Assembly (NCBI GenBank): GCA_046339595.1
Contig: JBKDUF010000005.1
Coordinates: 1-39,499 of the forward strand
DNA: 39,499 nt
Direction of reading: 5' to 3'
From: Ga0077527 sp021300125
GTDB taxonomy: Bacteria > Pseudomonadota > Gammaproteobacteria > Burkholderiales > SG8-41
The notes beneath the pieces were generated by a model. That model did not search any database and was not told the DNA's origin. It saw nothing but the letters and a program-made list of their open reading frames with translations. Both the position numbers and the translations under genes were made by a program. Shown in pieces: positions 33,857-39,499 of this stretch (position 1 is its first letter; each line of letters begins with the position of its first letter).

Positions 33857-34843
33857 ATGAACACCCTGATTCGTTACCGTGCGGCCCTGGCCCTCTTCCC
33901 GGCCCTGGCCGCCGCACTGATTGCACTGCCCGCAACAGCCGCCGAATGGCAGCCGACTAAGCCCGTGCGCTTCATTGTCGGCTTCCCGCCCGGCGGCGCC
34001 ACCGATCTGGTTGCGCGCATCATGCAGCCGCGGCTGTCGGCAGCACTCGGCAACCAAGTCATCGTCGACAACCGTCCCGGCGCCAATGGCGTGATCGCGC
34101 TGCAGATCCTGAAAAATGCCGAGCCCGACGGCCACAGTGTCGCCATGGGCCACATCGGCGGCATGGTGATCAGCCCGGCGATCCAGAAGGTCAACTACAA
34201 CATCTATAAGGACTACGCCTTCCTGACCATGCTGGTGTCGCTGCAGAACATCCTGATCGTGCACCCCTCGGTGCCGGCGAAGACCCTGCCTGACTTCCTG
34301 ACCCATGCCAAGGCGCAGCAGGGCAAGCTCAATTACGCCAGCTCCGGCGTGGGCAGCCCCGGCCACCTCGCCGGCGTGCTGCTGGAAAGCATGACCAAGA
34401 TCCCGATGACCCATGTGCCGTACAAGGGTGGCGGCCCCGCGATCACTGACCTGCTCGCAGGGCACATCCCGGCCTTCATGGCGGTGATCTCGACCGCGGT
34501 GCCGCATGTGCAGTCGGGCAAGGTGCGCGCCATCGCCGTCACCGGCGGCCGGCGTGCCGAGGCCCTGCCCGAAGTGCCGACGATGGCCGAAGCCGGAGTC
34601 AAGGGTTATCTCGCCACCAACTGGTACGGACTGCTCGCGCCGGCCAAGACGCCATCCAATGCCCAGACTCGCCTCACCCGTGAGTTCGTCGCCACGCTGA
34701 AGCAGCCCGACGTGATCCGCCAGCTACGCGACCGCGGCATCGACGCCTCGCCCTCCAGCCCCGCCGAATATCTTGAATTCGTGCGCAGCGAGGAAAAACG
34801 CTGGATTCCCATCATCAAGGCCGCCGGCATCACCGCTGAATAA
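33857..34843 (+). CDS. Bug/TctC-family periplasmic solute-binding protein
   Basis: It has 328 residues; the ATG follows AAGGA by seven bases. The signal peptide is MNTLIRYRAALALFPALAAA with cleavage after ATAAE. Motifs are IVGFPPGGATDLVAR, IVDNRPGANGVIA, MTHVPYKGGGP and VPTMAEAGVKG. It stands between two intrinsic terminators, so it is probably a separate single-gene transcript. The next gene downstream is ligJ, hinting that its ligand could be an aromatic or unsaturated polycarboxylate, as for the terephthalate-binding relative TphC (inference). Confidence 0.94.
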   Translation: MNTLIRYRAALALFPALAAALIALPATAAEWQPTKPVRFIVGFPPGGATDLVARIMQPRLSAALGNQVIVDNRPGANGVIALQILKNAEPDGHSVAMGHIGGMVISPAIQKVNYNIYKDYAFLTMLVSLQNILIVHPSVPAKTLPDFLTHAKAQQGKLNYASSGVGSPGHLAGVLLESMTKIPMTHVPYKGGGPAITDLLAGHIPAFMAVISTAVPHVQSGKVRAIAVTGGRRAEALPEVPTMAEAGVKGYLATNWYGLLAPAKTPSNAQTRLTREFVATLKQPDVIRQLRDRGIDASPSSPAEYLEFVRSEEKRWIPIIKAAGITAE

Positions 34844-34862
34844 GCTGCAGCATTGAACACCC

Positions 34863-34892
34863 GGGCGCCGCGTCCCCGCGGCACCCTTTTTT
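34863..34892 (+). terminator. Intrinsic terminator directly upstream of ligJ
   Basis: GGGCGCCGCG (34863-34872) pairs with CGCGGCACCC (34877-34886) with one C-A mismatch and a four-base loop, followed by six T (34887-34892). It ends 19 bases before the ligJ ATG and about eight before its AGGA, leaving no room for a promoter between them. Confidence 0.82.
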
Positions 34893-34911
34893 CAGCCACA
34901 GGAAGCGCAAC

Positions 34912-35928
34912 ATGATCATCGACTGCCACGGCCACTACACCACCGCGCCCAAATCGCTGGAAGCCTTCCGCCAGAAACAGATCGAGGGCCTGAAAGACCC
35001 GTCGCTGAGCCCGGCAAAGGATTCCCTGCGCATCAGCGACGACGAGCTGCGCGAGACCGTCGAGAAGGCGCAGTTGCGCATCCAGCGCGAGCGCGGCACT
35101 GACCTCACCATCTTCTCGCCGCGCGCCGGCGGCATGGCCCACCATGTCGGCAACGCCGCCACCAGCGCGCTGTGGACCGACATCTGCAACGAGCTGATCC
35201 ACCGTGTGTGCACGCTGTTCCCGAAGAATTTCGTCGGCGTGTGCCAGCTGCCGCAGAGCCCGGGCGTGCGCCCCGACAACTGCATCGCCGAGCTGGAGCG
35301 CTGCGTCAACGAGTACGGCTTCATCGGCTGCAACCTGAATCCGGACCCCTCCGGCGGCTACTGGACGGAGCCGCCGCTGACCGACCAGTGGTGGTATCCG
35401 CTCTACGAGAAAATGGTCGAGCTCGACGTGCCGGCGATGATCCATGTCAGCTCATCCTGCAACCCGGCCTTCCATTTCACCGGCGCGCATTACATCAACG
35501 GCGACACCACCGCCTTCATGCAGTTCATCACCGGCAACCTGTTCAGGGACTTTCCGACGCTGAAGTTCATCATCCCGCACGGCGGCGGCGCGGTGCCCTA
35601 CCACTGGGGCCGTTACCGCGGCCTCGCGGCGGACATGGGCAAGCCGCCGCTGCAGGAACACCTGATGAACAACGTGTTCTTCGACACCTGCGTCTACCAC
35701 CAGGCCGGCATCGATCTGCTCACGCGCGTGATCCCCGCCGACAACATCCTGTTCGCCTCCGAAATCGTCGGCGCGGTGAAAGGCATCGACCCCGAGACCG
35801 GCCACTACTACGACGACACGCGGCGCTACCTCGACGCGGTCACCACGCTCAGCGCGGCGGACAAGAAAAAGATATTCGAGGACAACGTCTACAAGGTCTA
35901 TCCGCGCTTCAAGCGCCGCGCCCGCTAA
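34912..35928 (+). CDS. ligJ: 4-oxalomesaconate hydratase
   Basis: It has 338 residues; the ATG follows AGGA by eight bases. The enzyme adds water to 4-oxalomesaconate to give 4-carboxy-4-hydroxy-2-oxoadipate in the protocatechuate 4,5-cleavage pathway. It is an amidohydrolase-fold protein of the ACMSD-like branch. The sequence follows LigJ closely from memory: start MIIDCHGHYTTAPK with His6 and His8, then SPRAGGMAHHVG near 69, NLNPDPSGG near 141, IHVS with His178, IPHGGGAVPYHWGR near 221, and LFASE with Glu284. These positions match the published zinc site of LigJ (His6, His8, His178, Glu284). No other lig genes are in the window. A terminator lies immediately upstream. Confidence 0.92.
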   Translation: MIIDCHGHYTTAPKSLEAFRQKQIEGLKDPSLSPAKDSLRISDDELRETVEKAQLRIQRERGTDLTIFSPRAGGMAHHVGNAATSALWTDICNELIHRVCTLFPKNFVGVCQLPQSPGVRPDNCIAELERCVNEYGFIGCNLNPDPSGGYWTEPPLTDQWWYPLYEKMVELDVPAMIHVSSSCNPAFHFTGAHYINGDTTAFMQFITGNLFRDFPTLKFIIPHGGGAVPYHWGRYRGLAADMGKPPLQEHLMNNVFFDTCVYHQAGIDLLTRVIPADNILFASEIVGAVKGIDPETGHYYDDTRRYLDAVTTLSAADKKKIFEDNVYKVYPRFKRRAR

Positions 35929-35940
35929 GCGCGCAGGCAA

Positions 35941-35988
35941 CCGCAGAAATTTATTAAGTATCTGTTTTTATTTATTATTTTTCTGCGG
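35941..35988. terminator. AT-rich inverted repeat between convergent genes
   Basis: CCGCAGAAA (35941-35949) and TTTCTGCGG (35980-35988) flank a very AT-rich centre with T runs on both strands. It lies between ligJ and the convergent secreted-protein gene and covers that gene's stop codon. It probably acts as a two-way terminator, but the 30-base loop is long for the class. Confidence 0.4.
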
Positions 35989-36445
35989 CGCGCTCGGACA
36001 GCAGGCGGCCGTTGCGCTCGACACGCGTGCTGCAGCTGGTCAGGCCGCAGCGGTATTCGGTCTTGATCACTTCCTTCGGCGTGACCAGCACCGTGCCGCG
36101 GCCGCGGTTGGCGGTGCCTGCGTCAAATTCGTAGGTGATCAGGCCCGCGGGCTCGTCGATGAGCATGGTGTAGCTGATGAATTCACCGAAGAACAGGCCG
36201 CCGCTTTTCGGCGCAATGACCTCGACCCGCAGCGGGATGCGGTTCTTGGTGGTGGGATGGGTGCGGTAGTAGCGCTTGACGCGGTCGCCGTGCCGGAAAT
36301 CCGGGTCGACGGCGGTTATGCGCTGCAGCAGCTTCAATTCGCTCGGCCGCAGCGGCACGTCCTCCATGCCCATGCCCAGCGCCAGCGCGACCGGCGCAAG
36401 CCCCGACAACAGCAACGCCAGCAGCAGCCGCACTTCAGTCCGCAT
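35975..36445 (-). CDS. Small periplasmic protein of unknown function
   Basis: It has 156 residues from ATG 36445 (MRTEVRLLLALLLSGLAPVALALG, a clear signal peptide). The start overlaps the end of the cupin gene by 11 bases, so translation is coupled; longer starts at 36463 or 36514 would hide the signal peptide. The mature part has YYRTHPTTKNRIPLRVEV, EFISYTMLIDEP, TYEFDAGTANRGRGTVLVTP and two Cys in YRCGLTSCSTRV that could form a disulfide. I do not recognise the family. It is the last gene of the SGNH-cupin operon. Confidence 0.75.
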   Translation of the reverse strand: MRTEVRLLLALLLSGLAPVALALGMGMEDVPLRPSELKLLQRITAVDPDFRHGDRVKRYYRTHPTTKNRIPLRVEVIAPKSGGLFFGEFISYTMLIDEPAGLITYEFDAGTANRGRGTVLVTPKEVIKTEYRCGLTSCSTRVERNGRLLSERAAEK

Positions 36446-36818
36446 CGGCCGCCGCGTCCTCATAGTTTTCCGGGCGGAAGCGCGGCGTGCAGATGGCCAG
36501 GAACACCAGGTCACCCGCGCCGGTGTTGGCGATACGCTGGCGCACCGAGGGCGGAATCAGCACCACGTCGCCGGCCTGCACCTCCTGCGGCGGCAGGTCG
36601 CCCACTTCCATGCGCCCGCTGCCGTCGAGAATGACATAGCGCTCGACAGTGCCGCGCACGCGGTGCCAGGCCGTGGTGACGCCCGGCTCCACCCGCGCCC
36701 GCGCGATCGACATCGCCGGATCATTCTCGTCATTGGCGAGTTCGAGGATGTGGCATCCCTCGTCAATGAAGACTTCGACGCCGGGATGCGGACGCAGGAT
36801 GGGCGGTGCCGCGGCCAT
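36435..36818 (-). CDS. Small cupin-domain protein
   Basis: It has 127 residues and a single cupin barrel without signal peptide. Motif 1 reads WHRVRGTVERYVILDGSGRMEVG: the first His and the Glu remain but the second His is Val. Motif 2 reads GDVVLIPPSVRQRIANTG, with Arg in place of the metal His. Metal binding is therefore doubtful and it may bind a small molecule instead. It lies nine bases after the SGNH gene stop and overlaps the next gene. It may sense or isomerise a product released by the hydrolase (speculative). Confidence 0.8.
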   Translation of the reverse strand: MAAAPPILRPHPGVEVFIDEGCHILELANDENDPAMSIARARVEPGVTTAWHRVRGTVERYVILDGSGRMEVGDLPPQEVQAGDVVLIPPSVRQRIANTGAGDLVFLAICTPRFRPENYEDAAADAD

Positions 36819-36827
36819 GGGCTGCGC

Positions 36828-37625
36828 TCAGCGGCCGAAGAACTTGCGCACGGTGTCGTCAGCCACCTGCTGCAGGAAGGCCGCGTCCTCTTTCGACACC
36901 TGGCCGTAGCTGTCGTAGCTGCTGCCGCTGCAAGGCCTGTTGTAGACGGTCGCGTAGATCGTGCAGGCGGCAAGGTAGGTGCCGAGCAGCGTCGGATGGC
37001 TGCCGTCGTGGATGTGCAGCTTGATGTCGGGACGGCGGCGGTAGGCCTCCTCGAAGGCGAGGCCCGCGGGAATCACCAGCGCGTTGATCTCGTTGCCCAC
37101 TGACACATACATGTCCGCGGTCTTCGCCATCATGTCCGGCGCGGCGGCGCGGCTGGGCTTGGTGTGCGCCGGCGTCATGTATAGCGCGACCCGGCCGCCG
37201 CGGCTGGCGATGAGCTTGCTGTACTCCACTGCCGAATTGCGGAAAGCCGCGCGCCGTGCATCGGCCATCCCGTCGGTGCTGTTGCCGTGCATGATCACCA
37301 GCTCGAACGGCTCCTTCACGCCGATGCGGCCGGGCGCGGTCAGATGGTCCATGTTGTGATGATCCAGCGTCGCACCGCCAATGGTCGCGGACTTGTATTC
37401 GAAAGTCTTGGCGGTGGCAGCATCCGCCGCCATGGCAAGCATGCGCACATGGTTGTGCATGCTGTTGTTGTAGTACAGGTAACTGTTGCCGACGAAGAGC
37501 ACGCGCTTGGGCGTGTCCACCTGGGGCTGCTTCACCGCCGGCGTCGCTGCGAAAGCGGAAACGGCCGTGAAGAGCAGGGTCAACAGCAGCGGAAGGGTTT
37601 GCAGATTCAGTTTGCTCAGTTTCAC
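36828..37625 (-). CDS. Secreted SGNH/GDSL-like hydrolase
   Basis: It has 265 residues from GTG 37625, six bases after GGAGGAG; the frame upstream to 37733 has no signal-peptide character. The signal peptide is KLSKLNLQTLPLLLTLLFTA with cleavage after FAATP. SGNH blocks are RVLFVGNSYLYYNN (nucleophile Ser in GNS), SATIGGATLDHH (oxyanion Gly), VIMHGNSTDG (oxyanion Asn) and IHDGSHPTLLG (catalytic Asp and His). Such enzymes are esterases or acetyl-hydrolases in the periplasm. The substrate is unknown. It leads the operon with the cupin and the small periplasmic protein. Confidence 0.82.
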   Translation of the reverse strand: MKLSKLNLQTLPLLLTLLFTAVSAFAATPAVKQPQVDTPKRVLFVGNSYLYYNNSMHNHVRMLAMAADAATAKTFEYKSATIGGATLDHHNMDHLTAPGRIGVKEPFELVIMHGNSTDGMADARRAAFRNSAVEYSKLIASRGGRVALYMTPAHTKPSRAAAPDMMAKTADMYVSVGNEINALVIPAGLAFEEAYRRRPDIKLHIHDGSHPTLLGTYLAACTIYATVYNRPCSGSSYDSYGQVSKEDAAFLQQVADDTVRKFFGR

Positions 37626-37813
37626 TTCGGGCTCCTCCCTGTGTATGCGTTTGAGGACGCCATGATACCGCGCCGCACCCGGCTGGCGGCCATCATGTGG
37701 GCACCCGCGTGCCGCCCGCCACCGGCAGTGCAATACTGCGGGCTAGGCGTCCCGATTGCCGCGGCCGGACGCGACCACCACAACACTGCGGCCACCCGGA
37801 GAGGAGCCCCGGC

Positions 37814-38794
37814 ATGCCCATCGTGCATCGCGCCGTCCACGGTATCACCGCCCTGCTCGCGGCCACCGCCGTCCAGGCCGCGCAACCGCCGCAAGGCGGT
37901 TATCCAGAACGCCCGGTACGGCTGCTGATCGCACAGGCGCCTGGCGGCAACGCCGACATCATTGCCCGTGCGCTGGCCGAAGGCCTCGCCGAGCGCCTCG
38001 GCCAGAACGTCGTCGCCGACAACAGGCCCGGGGCCAGCGGCATCATCGCCACCGAGATCACCGTGCGCGCCGCGCCCGACGGCTACACCATCCTGCTGGT
38101 GCCGAGTTCCTTCGGCGTCAATCCTGCGGTCACGCGCAAGCTGCCCTACGACCAGCTGCGCGACCTCGCCCCGATCACCCATGTCGCGAGCGCGCCAAAT
38201 GTGCTGGTGGTCGGGCCCTCGCTGCCGATCAAGACGGTGGCCGATCTGATCAAGGCAGCGAAAGCCAATCCGGGCAAACTCACTTACGGCTCCTCGGGCA
38301 ACCTCGGCTCGCCGCACCTCGCCGGCGAGCTGTTCGAACTGATGACCGGGACCGACATGGTCCATGTGCCATACAAAGGCGCGGCGACGGCGATGATCGA
38401 CCTCATGGGCGGCCGCATCTCGATGTCCTTCGCCAGTCTGCCCAGCGCCATCGCCCATATCCGCGCCGGCAAGCTGACGGCGATCGCCGTGACGAGTGAC
38501 CGGCGCTTCCCGCTGCTGCCCGAGCTGCCCACGCTGTCCGAATCCGGCCTGCCGGGTTTCGAGACCAGCGCCTGGCAGGGCCTGGTCGCGCCGGCCAAGA
38601 CACCGGCAGCGATCATCAAGCGCCTGAACGCCGAGTCCGTCGCCGTGATCAACCAGCCGGCGATGCGCGAGCGCATGGTGCAGAACGGCGCCATCCCGAT
38701 CGGCAGCACGCCCGAAGAGCTGTGGGACTTCGCGCGCAAGCAGATCGAAAAATGGGGCAAGGTGGTCAAGGCTGCCGGCATCACCCCGCTATAG
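37814..38794 (+). CDS. Bug/TctC-family periplasmic solute-binding protein
   Basis: It has 326 residues from ATG 37814, seven bases after GGAG. The signal peptide is short (MPIVHRAVHGITALLAATAV, cleavage after QAAQ). Motifs are LLIAQAPGGNADIIAR, VADNRPGASGIIA, MVHVPYKGAAT and LPTLSESGLPG. It is divergent from the SGNH operon and is followed 58 bases later by a CoA-transferase gene, repeating the Bug plus CoA-transferase arrangement seen at 8361-10747. Its ligand may be activated by that transferase (inference). Confidence 0.93.
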   Translation: MPIVHRAVHGITALLAATAVQAAQPPQGGYPERPVRLLIAQAPGGNADIIARALAEGLAERLGQNVVADNRPGASGIIATEITVRAAPDGYTILLVPSSFGVNPAVTRKLPYDQLRDLAPITHVASAPNVLVVGPSLPIKTVADLIKAAKANPGKLTYGSSGNLGSPHLAGELFELMTGTDMVHVPYKGAATAMIDLMGGRISMSFASLPSAIAHIRAGKLTAIAVTSDRRFPLLPELPTLSESGLPGFETSAWQGLVAPAKTPAAIIKRLNAESVAVINQPAMRERMVQNGAIPIGSTPEELWDFARKQIEKWGKVVKAAGITPL

Positions 38795-38813
38795 GTTTCT
38801 GTTTTCTTTTTCG

Positions 38814-38841
38814 CTCATCATTCATCACTCATCACTTCTCA
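38814..38841. repeat. Heptanucleotide array CTCATCA before a CoA-transferase start
   Basis: Units CTCATCA, TTCATCA, CTCATCA and CTTCTCA lie in one 7-base register, ending at the AGGA ribosome site of the next gene. It is different in sequence from the GCACTTT array but has the same period. Confidence 0.75.
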
Positions 38842-38852
38842 GGAACCCGCCC

Positions 38853-39499
38853 GTGTCCAATAAAACCGGCCCCCTCTCCCGCTTCACCGTCCTCGACCTC
38901 ACCCGCGCCCGCTCCGGCCCCACCGCCGTGCGCCAGCTCGCCGACTGGGGCGCCAACGTGATCAAGGTGGAGGAACTCGGCGAGCAGGACGGCGATGGCA
39001 GTCCCTTCGACAAGCGCCACGGCCCCGACTTCCAGAACCTGCACCGCAACAAGCGCAGCCTGACGCTGAACCTCAAATCGCCTGAGGGTGTGGCGGTGTT
39101 CAAGAAAATGGCCGCCACCGCCGACGTCATCGTCGAGAACTACCGGCCGAAGGTTAAAAATCGCCTCGGCATCGACTATGAATCGATCCGCGCCATCAAT
39201 CCGCGCATCGTCTACGCCAGCATCAGCGGATTCGGCCAGGACGGCCCCTACGCCGACCGCCCCGGGCTCGACCAGGTGGCCCAGGGCATTAGCGGCCTGA
39301 TGTCGGTGACCGGACTGACCGGACAGTGCCCGGTGCGCGCCGGCATCGCCATCGGCGACTCCAGCGCCGGCATGTTTCTCGCCTTCGGCATCGTCACCGC
39401 CCTGCTCGACCGCGAACACACCGGCGAGGGGCAATGGGTGCACACCTCGCTGCTGCAGGCATTGATCGCGATGACCGACTTCCAGGCGGCGCGCTGGAC
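38853..39499 (+). CDS. Class III CoA-transferase (CaiB/BaiF family), 3' truncated by window edge
   Basis: About 215 residues are visible from GTG 38853, eight bases after AGGA. It begins LSRFTVLDLTRARSGPTAV, then VIKVEELGEQDGDG, HRNKRSLTLNLKSP, IVENYRPKVKNRLGIDY and YASISGFGQDGPY. The position of the catalytic Asp of formyl-CoA transferase aligns with Gln in HTSLLQALIAM. The frame is open at the right edge and about half the protein is missing. It follows a Bug gene and probably shares its transcript. Confidence 0.92.
   Translation, partial: MSNKTGPLSRFTVLDLTRARSGPTAVRQLADWGANVIKVEELGEQDGDGSPFDKRHGPDFQNLHRNKRSLTLNLKSPEGVAVFKKMAATADVIVENYRPKVKNRLGIDYESIRAINPRIVYASISGFGQDGPYADRPGLDQVAQGISGLMSVTGLTGQCPVRAGIAIGDSSAGMFLAFGIVTALLDREHTGEGQWVHTSLLQALIAMTDFQAARW

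Noticed and set aside
37626..37813. Divergent promoters between the SGNH operon and the Bug gene
   Set aside because: Hexamers such as TATCAT (minus) and AATACT (plus) occur, but no -35 box fits at 16-18 bases.

Overview
The window is GC-rich, densely coded DNA from a Gram-negative bacterium. It looks like a betaproteobacterium of the Burkholderiales/Alcaligenaceae/Comamonadaceae type. The main reason is the repeated occurrence of Bug/TctC-type periplasmic solute-binding proteins (eight here), together with BKACE, class III CoA-transferase, PdxA-like and LigJ proteins. This taxonomic call is inference. No rRNA, tRNA, CRISPR, transposase or phage gene was seen, and no transcriptional regulator is encoded.

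Layout. (1) 1-11.1 kb, an acyl-CoA module: the tail of an unknown protein, a succinyl-CoA-ligase-like pair (+), three acyl-CoA dehydrogenases and an SDR (-), two tandem Bug proteins (-), then a class III CoA-transferase overlapping a Gdx/SugE-type SMR exporter (+). (2) 11.1-13.9 kb, a compact minus-strand operon: a CYTH protein, a divergent CYTH-like protein and an SLC13/DASS-type permease, closed by a terminator. (3) 14.1-30.0 kb, a 16-kb run of minus-strand genes for hydroxy-di/tricarboxylate chemistry. In order of transcription: HpcH/HpaI aldolase, BKACE enzyme, Bug protein, SDR, AcnA-like aconitase, LeuC/LeuD-like hydratase, enolase-superfamily enzyme, Bug protein, isocitrate-lyase/PEP-mutase-family lyase, FMN 2-hydroxyacid oxidase, Bug protein, isopropylmalate-dehydrogenase-like enzyme and a small secreted protein. 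(4) 30.1-35.9 kb, plus strand: MmgE/PrpD, PdxA-like dehydrogenase, two Bug proteins and 4-oxalomesaconate hydratase LigJ, with two clear intrinsic terminators between them. (5) 36.0-37.6 kb, minus strand: an SGNH-like secreted hydrolase, a cupin and a small periplasmic protein. (6) 37.8 kb to the end, plus strand: another Bug protein and the start of a second class III CoA-transferase.

How it may work together (inference). Several Bug proteins would capture carboxylates in the periplasm. CoA ligase and CoA-transferases would activate them. Dehydrogenases, hydratases of three unrelated folds (aconitase-fold LeuCD-like and AcnA-like, MmgE/PrpD, amidohydrolase-fold LigJ) and C-C lyases (ICL/PEPM family, HpcH/HpaI, BKACE) would then break them down to pyruvate- and acyl-CoA-like products. 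The membrane subunits TctA/TctB that should partner the binding proteins are absent.

The intergenic DNA is unusual. It carries long inverted repeats of two sequence families, two heptanucleotide arrays, a 14-nt degenerate array over a stop codon and a 29-bp direct repeat. Several core enzymes lack residues usually needed for catalysis. No gap longer than 300 bases lacks a gene. The largest, 6129-6413, 13861-14123, 28027-28244 and 33642-33856, are covered by repeat or regulatory entries where anything is visible. I saw nothing definite in 6129-6413 or 26074-26238, apart from a bare GCGGCG/CGCCGC hairpin at 26220-26236.
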